Source: Saprospiraceae bacterium (lineage in GTDB: Bacteria > Bacteroidota > Bacteroidia > Chitinophagales > Saprospiraceae). Taken from it: a DNA stretch of 64,000 nt. Under the pieces are notes generated by a model, which worked only from the letters and a program-made list of their open reading frames with translations, ran no database searches and was not told where the DNA came from. Positions 27,016 to 35,315 of the stretch are shown piece after piece. Numbering within the stretch: position 1 is the stretch's first letter; each line of letters begins with the position of its first letter. The DNA is taken from positions 124,001 through 188,000 of the forward strand of contig JAGQWX010000001.1 in NCBI GenBank assembly GCA_020436935.1, in the 5' to 3' direction. A program made the translations under genes and the position numbers.

Positions 27016-28269
27016 CTATTTACTAAAAACCTCAATCAAAACATTCTTGCCATCTGGTACATCAATGATATAATCATTTTTATCGCCTGGCCGTTGTTTT
27101 GCAAATAATCTGGAGTTGTCGATGCTTGGGCTCAGGTCTCGCTTTCTGAGGAATTCGCCCCACTTTTTACGGTCTTCATCGGTGAGGGTCTGCTGTCGAT
27201 ACTTGGCCATCATTTCTATCATGAAAGGGTCGCGGCTGTTGCTGGTCCAGCGGGTAGCTTCCTGGCGAACTTCTACCTTATATTTTCCTTTTACAGGGCC
27301 CTGATTTTCCGGCATCTCGAATCTGCCAAGCTCGCCTGTTCCTGTATTGGTCATATAGATGATGACGGGAGGATCATTAGCATCTTCTACCGGTGTCAGT
27401 ACGATCAATCCACGGACCAATGGGCTTCCATCCAATATCACCACACCTGAAATTGGTATTCTTGGCTTTCCGGAAAGAAAGCCATTGGTGTGCATCCAAT
27501 TCCAAAGCATTTGGGTCCACTGCCCTAGCACCGGATCACCCACTGCAAAGCCAGTGCCGTGTACACCATTTTGAAAAAAGTGGGATTCGACCGAGACCTT
27601 GTGTCTTACCAAATCAGAAAATAAGGACGACATGCCATAAATGCTGCCTGCATCCTCTGTGGTACTGTACATGAAGGTGGGCGGAATGGTTTTGATTCGG
27701 TCGGCAGGGAGGTCCGAAGGGAAAGCCATTGAACCATATGCAAGGACATTAAAACTTGGTATTGCAGACTGCTGGTCCAAAGGATCTGACGCATCTGATT
27801 TACCCGGACTTCCATTGAAACCCAGATCGGCAGCGAGGTTGGCCCCTGCAGAAAATCCGACTGCGCCAATGCGATCAACATCCAATTGATATTTTGAAGC
27901 ATTGGCCCTGATGTATTGCATGGCATGCTGACCATCCAGCAACCAATCTTTGCGCTCATAAAGTGGTCTCAGGCGATAACGCAATAAAAATGCCGTAATG
28001 CCTCTTTCTTTCAACCACTGGCATACGAGAACACCCTCGTGATCTACAGCCCTGATGGTAAACCCGCCACCAGGAATGACCAGCATGGCAGTTCCATTTT
28101 GTTTTGATGCCTCGGGTATGAATGGTATGATGGCCGGTTTGTCTTCATCAGAATTTCCAGTAGCACCCGGAGCTCCATCAGGCCACAAAAGAATGGGCTC
28201 TGAAAGCGTGGATTGCCCGAACAAACCAATAGAAAATATAAAAAGTGTAGCTGATAACCAATGCTTCAT
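27016..28269 (-). CDS. Secreted alpha/beta hydrolase with extra C-terminal domain
   Basis: An ATG at 28269 gives 417 residues with a signal peptide (MKHWLSATLFIFSIGLFGQ). The hydrolase part (about 25-262) has the oxyanion motif LVIPGGGFTIRAVDHEG, the nucleophile elbow VGFSAGANLA (Ser about 140), a likely acid in STTEDAGS and a catalytic His in FQNGVHGTGF; it resembles acetyl-xylan or carbohydrate esterases. The remaining ~140 residues start with PISGVVILDGSPLVRGLIVLTP and look like a beta-sandwich, similar to carboxypeptidase-regulatory-like domains. They end in a charged region with KYRQQTLTDEDRKKWGEFLRKR. Substrate is unknown. Confidence 0.82.
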   Translation of the reverse strand: MKHWLSATLFIFSIGLFGQSTLSEPILLWPDGAPGATGNSDEDKPAIIPFIPEASKQNGTAMLVIPGGGFTIRAVDHEGVLVCQWLKERGITAFLLRYRLRPLYERKDWLLDGQHAMQYIRANASKYQLDVDRIGAVGFSAGANLAADLGFNGSPGKSDASDPLDQQSAIPSFNVLAYGSMAFPSDLPADRIKTIPPTFMYSTTEDAGSIYGMSSLFSDLVRHKVSVESHFFQNGVHGTGFAVGDPVLGQWTQMLWNWMHTNGFLSGKPRIPISGVVILDGSPLVRGLIVLTPVEDANDPPVIIYMTNTGTGELGRFEMPENQGPVKGKYKVEVRQEATRWTSNSRDPFMIEMMAKYRQQTLTDEDRKKWGEFLRKRDLSPSIDNSRLFAKQRPGDKNDYIIDVPDGKNVLIEVFSK

Positions 28270-28433
28270 CAAATAAAATTAAAATGGGTAACAATTCGAA
28301 TCCAATTCGTCGGGTCAGGTTTTATGAATAACCATAAATATCTTTTACAAACTTTTGGATACACAAATCCTAAATTTGGATACTTCTGCCCATCTGCTTC
28401 TCCTGACCTTTGCATCATAAAAATATAAAAAAT

Positions 28434-29198
28434 ATGACAGAGCAAACCAAAATTGCATTGGTTACCGGAGGAAGCAGGGGATTGGGCAGAGATATGGCTA
28501 TAAATCTGGCCAAAAAAGGCTGCCATGTGATCATTACTTATTTGTCGAATGCGGAGGCGGCGAAAAATGTAGTGGATGAAATTACCCAAATCGGACAGCA
28601 AGCATTGGCCTTGCATTTGGACACGGGAGATATCAAAAGTTTCGACAGCTTTTTACTGACGCTTGCGGACAAAATTGCAAATGAATTTGGTAGCGAACGG
28701 ATCGATTATTTGATCAATAATGCCGGAAATGGAATGTATGGATCGGTGACAGAAACGTCAGAATCGATGATGGACAACTTGTATCACATTCACTTCAAGG
28801 GGGTTTATTTTTTGACCCAAAAGCTCCTTCCGATGATGAATGACGGTGGCGGTATTGTCAATGTTTCTTCGGGCCTTACCCGGGTAAGTTTTCCCAACGT
28901 TTCTGTCTATGCTGCCATGAAAGGTGCGATAGAAGTCTACACCAAATGTCTGGCAAAAGAATTGGGCGGAAAAAAAATCAGAGCCAATGTCGTAGCTCCC
29001 GGTGCCATTGCAACCGACTTTGGTGGTGGGTCCAACAAAACGGATGAGGTCAAGAGAAAAGCAATTGCGGGAATGACAGCTCTGGGCAGAATAGGCGAAG
29101 CAGAAGACATAGGACCTACCATTGCCTTTTTGTGTTCACCGGAATCTACGTGGATCAATGGTCAGCGCATAGAACTTTCAGGAGGAATGAGTTTATAA
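28434..29198 (+). CDS. Short-chain dehydrogenase/reductase
   Basis: Classical SDR of 254 residues from the ATG at 28434, preferred over 28410 because it places the Rossmann motif near the N terminus. Cofactor motif VTGGSRGLGRDMA, the NAG motif YLINNAGNG, catalytic Ser in VNVSSG and catalytic Tyr-Lys in VYAAMKGAIE. The C-terminal WINGQRIELSGG is typical of FabG-like oxidoreductases. Substrate unknown. The AraC-type regulator begins 22 nt downstream and may control it. A TAAATTTG box at 28371-28378 could be its -7 element. Confidence 0.9.
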   Translation: MTEQTKIALVTGGSRGLGRDMAINLAKKGCHVIITYLSNAEAAKNVVDEITQIGQQALALHLDTGDIKSFDSFLLTLADKIANEFGSERIDYLINNAGNGMYGSVTETSESMMDNLYHIHFKGVYFLTQKLLPMMNDGGGIVNVSSGLTRVSFPNVSVYAAMKGAIEVYTKCLAKELGGKKIRANVVAPGAIATDFGGGSNKTDEVKRKAIAGMTALGRIGEAEDIGPTIAFLCSPESTWINGQRIELSGGMSL

Positions 29199-29205
29199 AT
29201 TCGAT

Positions 29206-29213
29206 TAGATTTG
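29206..29213 (+). promoter_or_regulatory. Candidate -7 box just before the AraC-type gene
   Basis: TAGATTTG matches TANNTTTG and ends 7 nt before the ATG at 29221. If used, the transcript would have almost no leader. No -33 TTG is visible, and the gene may instead be read from the SDR promoter. Confidence 0.25.
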
Positions 29214-29220
29214 TATAGTT

Positions 29221-30132
29221 ATGACAAAAGTCAGAAGGTTAAAATCAATTGCAGAATACCACAAAATGAAGGGGCTTCCTGCACCGGATCACCCACTCAT
29301 AAGCGTATTCGATTATGATTCGGTCGATTGTTTTGGCGAATCAGGAGCCGACCATCTGGTTTTTGACTTTTATCACATTTCTATCAAACGGGTAGAAGGA
29401 GCCAGGTTTAAATACGGTCAGAAAGACTATGATTTTAGCAATGGGGTCATGTTTTTTATTGCCCCAAATCAAGTTTTTGGCATTGAGAAAATAGCAGAGA
29501 TAGCACAACCCAGATCGGGATGGTTGCTCATGATCCATCCCGATTTTTTATGGAAAACCTCGCTGGCCAGGACCATCCGCAAGTACGATTTTTTCAATTA
29601 TGATGTGAATGAAGCACTTTTCCTCTCCGAAAAAGAGGAAGCCACTTTGCTAACCATTGTCAAAAACATCGAACAGGAGTACCGCAACAACATCGACAGA
29701 TTTAGTCAAAACATCATCATTTCACAAATAGAAACTTTGCTCAATTATTCTGAGCGCTTTTACCAAAGGCAATTTATCACCAGGAGCAAAAACACCCACC
29801 AGGTTCTTGATGAAGTAGAAAAAGCCCTGGAGCAATACTTTTCTGAAAATGAGGAAAATTCTGGATTGCCCGGCGTCCAATACCTGGCTGATAAAGTCAA
29901 TTTGTCGCCCGTCTATTTGAGCGCTCTGCTAAAGTCTTTGACCGGACAGACGGCGCAGCAACACATCCATGAAAAGCTTATTGAAAAGGCGAAAGAAAAG
30001 CTGAGCACGACTGAACTCAGCATCAGTGAAATCGCCTATGCCCTCGGTTTTGAGTACAGCCAATCCTTCAGCAAACTTTTTAAAAATAAGGTGGGTTTAA
30101 GCCCTCAGGAATTTAGAGCAGGTTTTCAATAG
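29221..30132 (+). CDS. AraC-family transcriptional regulator
   Basis: A 303-residue regulator. The N-terminal ~200 residues form an effector-binding/dimerisation region without a recognisable family. The C-terminal double HTH runs from about 215, with first helix pair VQYLADKVNLSPVYLSALLKSLTGQTAQQHIHEKLIEKAKEKL and second ISEIAYALGFEYSQSFSKLFKNKVGLSPQEFRAG, the classic AraC signature. It is 22 nt after an SDR gene, an arrangement common for small-molecule-responsive oxidoreductases. The effector is unknown. Confidence 0.93.
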   Translation: MTKVRRLKSIAEYHKMKGLPAPDHPLISVFDYDSVDCFGESGADHLVFDFYHISIKRVEGARFKYGQKDYDFSNGVMFFIAPNQVFGIEKIAEIAQPRSGWLLMIHPDFLWKTSLARTIRKYDFFNYDVNEALFLSEKEEATLLTIVKNIEQEYRNNIDRFSQNIIISQIETLLNYSERFYQRQFITRSKNTHQVLDEVEKALEQYFSENEENSGLPGVQYLADKVNLSPVYLSALLKSLTGQTAQQHIHEKLIEKAKEKLSTTELSISEIAYALGFEYSQSFSKLFKNKVGLSPQEFRAGFQ

Positions 30133-30207
30133 CTATGCCTAATGGATCCTCTTGAATTCAATGCCTATTGCTAAATTTTGGTCATTCGTATTATAAAATT
30201 TCAAGCT

Positions 30208-31023
30208 TTAGTTATACAGCTTTTGAGATTTTTTATAGGATCGTTTAATGGCAAATTCCAGCACAAAGGGCAAATATCTATTGAGAAAATAAAATGCTTT
30301 GCCAACGATCCCAATCACCGTTTTCTTTTTCCGATTGCGGATATTGTTTCCTATGGCTACGGCTACCTGCTCTGTACTTGCGACATAAAAACCACTTCTG
30401 GGATCTAATGGAATCAACTCTCCATCCGCGCCGACTGTGTTTTTTCCTTGTTCAACTTCTGTAATGCCTACGTATACAATGCCTATGTGGATGTGATCGC
30501 TTTGGTGTTCTACGCGGAGCGCATCTGCGAGACTGGTGAGCGCCATTTTAGCTGAAGAATAAATTGAAATAAGGGGCAATCCGCGCAATCCGGCAAGACT
30601 GGAAATAAAGATGATATGGCCTTTGCTCTCTTTTACAAAGGGCATAGCATATCTGGAAAGAACCAAAGGCGATATGGTATTCACTTCATAAATGTCTCTA
30701 ACCACGTCGGGATTTACCGTTTCGATTCTGCCACGCATTGAAGTTCCTGCGTTATTGACAAGTACGTCGATACGTCCGAAGCTATTGATGGCAAATTGGA
30801 TCAGATTTTTGGCAACTTCGTCGTTGGTGACGTCCCCTGCAAAAGCAACTACCTCCATGCCCCTGGCTGCCAATTCATCTTTAGTCGAGGTGAGCTTTTC
30901 TTCATTACGGGCATTGAGGACCACCCTGGCATTGTGGCTGCATAAATGTATGGCAAGAGCTTTTCCGATTCCCATAGACGAACCCGTAATGATCACCACC
31001 TTTCCAGAAAAATATTGACTCAT
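30208..31023 (-). CDS. Short-chain dehydrogenase/reductase
   Basis: SDR of 271 residues with cofactor motif ITGSSMGIGKALA, the NNAG motif VLVNNAGTSMRG, catalytic Ser in IFISSLAG and Tyr-Lys in SIYSSAKMALTSL. The C-terminal stretch AFYFLNRYLPFVLEFAIKRSYKKSQKLY is a hydrophobic/basic extension that may bind membrane, as in 3-ketosphinganine-reductase-like or DltE-like SDRs. The start codon overlaps the stop of the CPBP gene in an ATGA arrangement, so the two are translationally coupled. Confidence 0.9.
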   Translation of the reverse strand: MSQYFSGKVVIITGSSMGIGKALAIHLCSHNARVVLNARNEEKLTSTKDELAARGMEVVAFAGDVTNDEVAKNLIQFAINSFGRIDVLVNNAGTSMRGRIETVNPDVVRDIYEVNTISPLVLSRYAMPFVKESKGHIIFISSLAGLRGLPLISIYSSAKMALTSLADALRVEHQSDHIHIGIVYVGITEVEQGKNTVGADGELIPLDPRSGFYVASTEQVAVAIGNNIRNRKKKTVIGIVGKAFYFLNRYLPFVLEFAIKRSYKKSQKLYN

Positions 31024-31739
31024 ACAAACTTCATTTCGGGGTTATATTTTATTGAAAAGTAATCACTCGAGATAGACATGATCCAATGCGTAAAAAAAGC
31101 GACCGCAAGACTGCCTGTTGAATATGTCACATAACACAACAATAAACCATAAGGAAAGGCACCAACCGTCTCATTGAGGCCTTTGGGTATGTGGGTAGCT
31201 GCGTACAATGCCAGGTTGATGGCTACAGCCGGCCAAAACCCAAAAGAATCGAGTGTAATCATAAACAAAACTCCCCGAAAGAGGAATTCATAGGCGAATA
31301 AGTACAATCCCCATCCCATTGCATTGATGAAAAATCTTTTCATCGTCCAGTTTTGGACCCTCATCTGGGGGTATGTGGCGAGACTTTCCGGCTTTTTTGC
31401 AGCAAAGGAATTTATCAATACGATCAAAACTCCCATAGGCAGAATGTAATACAATGATTCCTTCCAGTCCCCCAATTTTAGCCCAAGGTCAGATAAGCTA
31501 TAGGAAGTCCAAATGAAAACCAAAGCCAGCGGAAACAAGCCCATGAATACGACTCCCGTCATTTTTTGGATAAATACATATCGGATCCAGGCTTCTTCAC
31601 TGTCACCGTGCTTGAAAAAATAAGCTTTAAATTTTTCGCTACCTGAAAGAAACCAAAATATAGAGAAACCAATGGCTGTCGAAAGTATGGCCAGGACCGG
31701 TGCTATATCTTCGGGATTCATTACGAGAGAATCTTTCAT
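31020..31739 (-). CDS. CPBP-family (CAAX protease-like) intramembrane protein
   Basis: A 239-residue protein with about six hydrophobic segments. Family motif 1 normally reads EExxxR; here it is YEFLFRG (about residues 149-155), with Tyr in place of the first, catalytic Glu. Motif 2 (YAATHIP) has His, and motif 3 reads FFTHWIMS with His but Ser instead of the usual Asn/Asp. The fold assignment is therefore reasonable while protease activity is doubtful. Coupled by a 4-nt overlap to the downstream SDR gene. Confidence 0.75.
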   Translation of the reverse strand: MKDSLVMNPEDIAPVLAILSTAIGFSIFWFLSGSEKFKAYFFKHGDSEEAWIRYVFIQKMTGVVFMGLFPLALVFIWTSYSLSDLGLKLGDWKESLYYILPMGVLIVLINSFAAKKPESLATYPQMRVQNWTMKRFFINAMGWGLYLFAYEFLFRGVLFMITLDSFGFWPAVAINLALYAATHIPKGLNETVGAFPYGLLLCYVTYSTGSLAVAFFTHWIMSISSDYFSIKYNPEMKFV

Positions 31740-31952
31740 ATAGTTGATTTGTTTTTAGATCAGGAATAATGCCTACAATAAGGGCTATTTTTAAATGAAA
31801 AATATCTAATAAAAGCCCGATTTGAAACTTGCCAAATATAAAAAATTCAAAGGAATTGGCGCCTGCAAAACAATCGTTAATTGATTTAAAATCAATACAT
31901 TTTGTAATTAATGTTTTTGGTTAAAGTTGGAATTTGGTCTATATTACCTTCC

Positions 31953-32981
31953 ATGAATCCTGCAATTCATCGTAAGAAAGTTTTAGTTACCGGTGCCAAC
32001 GGCATGCTTGGATCTGCCATTTGTCATCAACTTATCCGGGAAGGATATGAAGTTTGTGCGCTTTGTTTTCCCGGATCTTCGGTTAAAACCATTGAAAATC
32101 TTTCTCTTGAAATACAATACGGCAATATCCTGGACGTGGCTTTTATTAAAAACGCAATGAGCGCTTGTCAATTCGTTATCCATGTAGCTGCATTGACCGA
32201 CATGTGGCCAAAAAGAAACAATCGGGTGATGGAAGTGAATCTGACGGGTACCAAAAATATTGCTGCCATTGCTGAAGAAATTGCAATTGAAAGGATGATC
32301 TATATCGGGTCAGCCAGTTCGTTTCAGCCCGGAAGTCGGGATAGACCAGGAACAGAACTCAATCGATTTAATGGGTGGCACCAGGGTCTGGATTATATTG
32401 ACAGTAAGTATATGGCGCAGGAAATGCTCATAGAGAAACACCAACTCAGTGGCTTTCCTTGTGTGGTCATCAACCCAACATTCATGATCGGACCCTTTGA
32501 CAGTTTACCAAGCTCCGGAAAGGTCCTGCTTGGTTTATATCACGATCGATTGCCCGGGTATACCACCGGAGGAAAAAACTTTGTCTATTCTTTCGATGTG
32601 GCAACGGCAGCGGTCAATGCGCTCCAAATGGGTAGAACGGGTGAATGTTATATCGCAGGTGCACACAATCTTACGTACAGGGAGTTTTTGACCAAAGCTT
32701 GTCAGGTGATGAATAAGGATTTCAAGCTTTGGCCCATACCGGACTGGGCGGTAAAATCACTTGGCAAAATGACTTCAATTTCAGCTGTTATTACAGGTAA
32801 ACCACCCCTGTTGACCTATGAACTTGCAAAAATCAGTACAAAATTTCATGGTTTTGATTCAGGAAAAGCGGTCAGGGAATTGAATATGCCCCAGACATCT
32901 ATTGAAGAAGCCATTGCCGCCAGTTTCAATTGGTTTAAAGAAAATGGGTATACCGAAGGAAAATCTAATCATCGGAGATAA
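31953..32981 (+). CDS. NAD-dependent epimerase/dehydratase (dihydroflavonol reductase-like)
   Basis: Extended SDR of 342 residues from the ATG at 31953 (a frame-extending ATG at 31911 adds 14 residues without homology). The Rossmann motif is VLVTGANGMLGSAICHQL. Then come VIHVAALTDMW, the catalytic-site segment IYIGSASSFQPG and YxxxK in YIDSKYMAQE. The substrate domain includes VINPTFMIGPFDSLPSSGK, a block shared with dihydroflavonol-4-reductase and hopanoid-associated HpnA-type sugar or steroid reductases. Substrate cannot be assigned. Convergent with hemB, 38 nt apart, with no clear terminator. Confidence 0.87.
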   Translation: MNPAIHRKKVLVTGANGMLGSAICHQLIREGYEVCALCFPGSSVKTIENLSLEIQYGNILDVAFIKNAMSACQFVIHVAALTDMWPKRNNRVMEVNLTGTKNIAAIAEEIAIERMIYIGSASSFQPGSRDRPGTELNRFNGWHQGLDYIDSKYMAQEMLIEKHQLSGFPCVVINPTFMIGPFDSLPSSGKVLLGLYHDRLPGYTTGGKNFVYSFDVATAAVNALQMGRTGECYIAGAHNLTYREFLTKACQVMNKDFKLWPIPDWAVKSLGKMTSISAVITGKPPLLTYELAKISTKFHGFDSGKAVRELNMPQTSIEEAIAASFNWFKENGYTEGKSNHRR

Positions 32982-33019
32982 CTTAATATGATCCATCAAT
33001 GGTTTCCCTAAACTTCAGA

Positions 33020-33991
33020 TCATTGGTGTCGCTCAGCCCAGATTTTAGCAAAGTAGGAGATGATTACATCTGTTCCCGCCCTTCTCAATGACATGAATGT
33101 CTCATCGATGGCTTTGTGATAATCCAGCCAACCTCTCTCTGCTGCTGCAATAAGGAGGGCACACTCTCCGGAAACGTGGTATGCTGCTATTGGGAGTGAA
33201 GAATTTTGTTTGAGCAAATGGATGATGTCTAAGTAATGGATGGCTGGTTTGACCATCAGGAAATCTGCTCCTTCCATCTCATCTAGTTCGGCCTCTATCA
33301 GGGCTTCAGACTTGTTGGCAGGGTCCATTTGATAGGTCTTTTTATCTCCGGATTTTGGGGCAGATTCCAGCGCATCGCGGAAAGGACCATAAAACGCACT
33401 TGCATATTTGGCAGTATAAGACATGATGGAAGTATTGTAATACCCGGCATCGTCCAGCACATCGCGGATATATCCTACCCTTCCGTCCATCATATCAGAA
33501 GGGCCAAGAATGTCAAAGCCTGCCTTGGCCTGTGCCAATGCCATTTTGCCAAGTATTGGCAGCGTTATATCATTGATGATTTCTCCATTTTCTACATATC
33601 CATCGTGACCATCACTGCTGTACGGATCCATAGCTACATCACTGATCAGGCATACATCACTGCCATATTTCTCCTTGATCGTGCGGGCAGCCTGGAGATA
33701 AAAATTGTTTTCATCATAGCTATAACTGGCTACCTTGTCCTTGAGATTTTCTGAAACCGCAGGAAACATGATGTACTTATTGATGCCCAGCGCCAGACAG
33801 CTATCAATTTCAATCAACACCTGATCAATACTCTTACGGTATGCCACCGGCAATGATTTTACCTGTTCATTGATGCCTGTACCATCTACCAAAAAAATGG
33901 GCATGACCAGGTTGGCACTGGTCAGCTGTGATTCTCTAACTGCTGATCTTATTGCTTCAGACTTTCTATTTCTCCTCGGTCTCCTCTCCAT
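33020..33991 (-). CDS. hemB: Porphobilinogen synthase (delta-aminolevulinic acid dehydratase)
   Basis: Condenses two molecules of 5-aminolevulinate to porphobilinogen in heme synthesis. The 323 residues have the Schiff-base lysines in [18 protein letters not shown] and [15 protein letters not shown], and the AYHVSGE motif. The metal-binding region [19 protein letters not shown] lacks the zinc cysteines, consistent with a Mg2+/K+-type enzyme. Start ATG at 33991 lies inside the end of yidD (26-nt overlap), implying coupling. Confidence 0.96.
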   Translation of the reverse strand: MERRPRRNRKSEAIRSAVRESQLTSANLVMPIFLVDGTGINEQVKSLPVAYRKSIDQVLIEIDSCLALGINKYIMFPAVSENLKDKVASYSYDENNFYLQAARTIKEKYGSDVCLISDVAMDPYSSDGHDGYVENGEIINDITLPILGKMALAQAKAGFDILGPSDMMDGRVGYIRDVLDDAGYYNTSIMSYTAKYASAFYGPFRDALESAPKSGDKKTYQMDPANKSEALIEAELDEMEGADFLMVKPAIHYLDIIHLLKQNSSLPIAAYHVSGECALLIAAAERGWLDYHKAIDETFMSLRRAGTDVIISYFAKIWAERHQ

Positions 33992-34295
33992 GTTTGTGTA
34001 TTGATGTATCTGCTTCAGGCTTTGTTATAGTAAAATGTTTGCTGGCTTTTTGTCTTTTCTCGTTCACCGGAACAGGATCATAACCATGCCCTCCCCATGG
34101 ATGACAACGTCCAATTCTTTTGGCCCCAAGATAAATGCCCTTTATAGGTCCCCATTCTTCAATTGCCCCGATCATATAATGACTGCATGTAGGCTGGAAC
34201 CGACAGTTCCGCCCCAAAAAAGGACTCAGGATCCATTGGTACAGTCTGACCGGGAAAATAAAAATCTGGTTGATGAATTTTTGAATTGCTGCCAT
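33966..34295 (-). CDS. yidD: Membrane protein insertion efficiency factor
   Basis: Small amphipathic protein assisting YidC/Sec membrane insertion. The conserved core is [58 protein letters not shown], including the three invariant cysteines (C-x6-C and later C). An ATG at 34295 gives 109 residues; the open frame upstream to 34409 is not homologous. A charged C-terminal tail ([27 protein letters not shown]) extends beyond the family core and overlaps the hemB start. Usually yidD sits with rnpA/yidC; its pairing with hemB here is unusual. Confidence 0.93.
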   Translation of the reverse strand: MAAIQKFINQIFIFPVRLYQWILSPFLGRNCRFQPTCSHYMIGAIEEWGPIKGIYLGAKRIGRCHPWGGHGYDPVPVNEKRQKASKHFTITKPEADTSIHKHGEETEEK

Positions 34296-34301
34296 CGCCG
34301 G

Positions 34302-34309
34302 CAAAGATA
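34302..34309 (-). promoter_or_regulatory. Candidate -7 box for yidD-hemB (near-leaderless)
   Basis: Minus-strand TATCTTTG, 6 nt before the yidD ATG, matches TANNTTTG. If used, the transcript would start at or within 1-3 nt of the start codon. No -33 TTG at standard spacing was found. Confidence 0.35.
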
Positions 34310-34524
34310 GTGTGTTCTGACAATAGGGGTATAATATACCTGTTCGAAATAGGGATTTGTCCATTAAACTGCTGTCAAAAATGTATCTTGTCTTCATAAC
34401 CAGATGCATTTTTGTTCTTACATTTTATAAGTACAATCCATTTTCCGACGAGTATAATTGAAAGGAATAGCTTTTGATTTTGATTTAAAAGTAAAAGAGT
34501 CGGTTCCATAATGAACTTCATTTA

Positions 34525-34552
34525 CAATTTGTACGTAATATTGTACAAATTG
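34525..34552. promoter_or_regulatory. Operator palindrome of the YefM/YoeB-like locus
   Basis: Perfect 10-bp arms CAATTTGTAC (34525-34534) and GTACAAATTG (34543-34552) with an 8-nt spacer, just upstream of the antitoxin ATG at 34560. The right arm junction contains TGTACA, the hexamer core known from the E. coli yefM-yoeB operator. Autorepression is inferred from that precedent. Confidence 0.65.
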
Positions 34553-34559
34553 AATTGAG

Positions 34560-34826
34560 ATGAAATCCGTTACTGTTTCAAATTTTAGATCAAATTTAAA
34601 AAAGCATCTTGATGAAGTCGTAGATAACGATGAAATCATCATTATCCCAAGAAACAATAAAGAAAATGAAGGAATTGTTGTCATGTCAATAAGTGAATAC
34701 AATTCCTTTTTAGAGACAGAATACCTGAGCTCTTCGGAAAATAATCGACAAAGACTTCAAAAATCACTGGAAGAAGCAGACCAAGGGCGGACAATAGGAT
34801 TCGACTTAGCTAAATTCTCTAAATGA
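34560..34826 (+). CDS. Phd/YefM-family antitoxin
   Basis: An 88-residue antitoxin. The N-terminal dimerising DNA-binding fold reads MKSVTVSNFRSNLKKHLDEVVDNDEIIIIPRNNKENEGIVVMSISEYNSFLET, the typical Phd/YefM pattern. The flexible C-terminal segment (SSSENNRQRLQKSLEEADQGRT) would wrap the toxin. The stop overlaps the toxin start by 4 nt (ATGA). The operator palindrome immediately upstream supports autoregulation. Confidence 0.92.
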   Translation: MKSVTVSNFRSNLKKHLDEVVDNDEIIIIPRNNKENEGIVVMSISEYNSFLETEYLSSSENNRQRLQKSLEEADQGRTIGFDLAKFSK

Positions 34827-35104
34827 ATATTGAATTCACAGAAACCGGTTGGGAAGATTTCAATTATTGGCTCAGTGCTGACCAAGCAACATTACGTAGG
34901 ATATTGGAATTACTAAAATCTATCACCAGAACTCCGACCCAAGGTATTGGAAAACCTGAACCTCTTAAAAACCAATTCAAAGGGTGTTGGTCGAGACGTA
35001 TAAATCATGAACATCGTCTTGTTTATAAAATTTATGGCAACGTAAATGAAGGACAAAAATGTATCGTTCTTCAATGTCGTTATCATTATGATAAGCACAA
35101 TTGA
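34823..35104 (+). CDS. Txe/YoeB-family toxin
   Basis: A ribosome-dependent mRNA interferase of 93 residues in the RelE superfamily. The family pattern is well kept: FTETGWEDFNYWLSADQATLRRILELLKSITRTPTQGIGKPEPLKNQFKGCWSRRINHEHRLVYKI, with the catalytic C-terminal YHYD (His, Tyr) near residues 87-90. Partner antitoxin is directly upstream with a 4-nt overlap. The 35105-35315 gap that follows holds no recognisable element. Confidence 0.93.
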   Translation: MNIEFTETGWEDFNYWLSADQATLRRILELLKSITRTPTQGIGKPEPLKNQFKGCWSRRINHEHRLVYKIYGNVNEGQKCIVLQCRYHYDKHN

Positions 35105-35315
35105 TATTTTGTGCCTTAAATTTGACAAACCAGTTAAATTATTTTTTACCGGAATTTAGGGTAGAGTATACATATCATTAATGGATAATTATTCTCATCT
35201 TAGTGGTACCGGAAATCTTCACCCACCTTAAGTAAACTCTGAAGCTTTTTGTAAATTGCCTTGAACTCAGAAGTGCATTTATTTCTATATTTCAAAAAAT
35301 TATTCATCCATTCAA

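Noticed and set aside
34418..34702. Minus-strand ORF across the YefM/YoeB-like operator
   Set aside because: It covers the operator palindrome and opposes the antitoxin reading frame, which has a complete YefM pattern.
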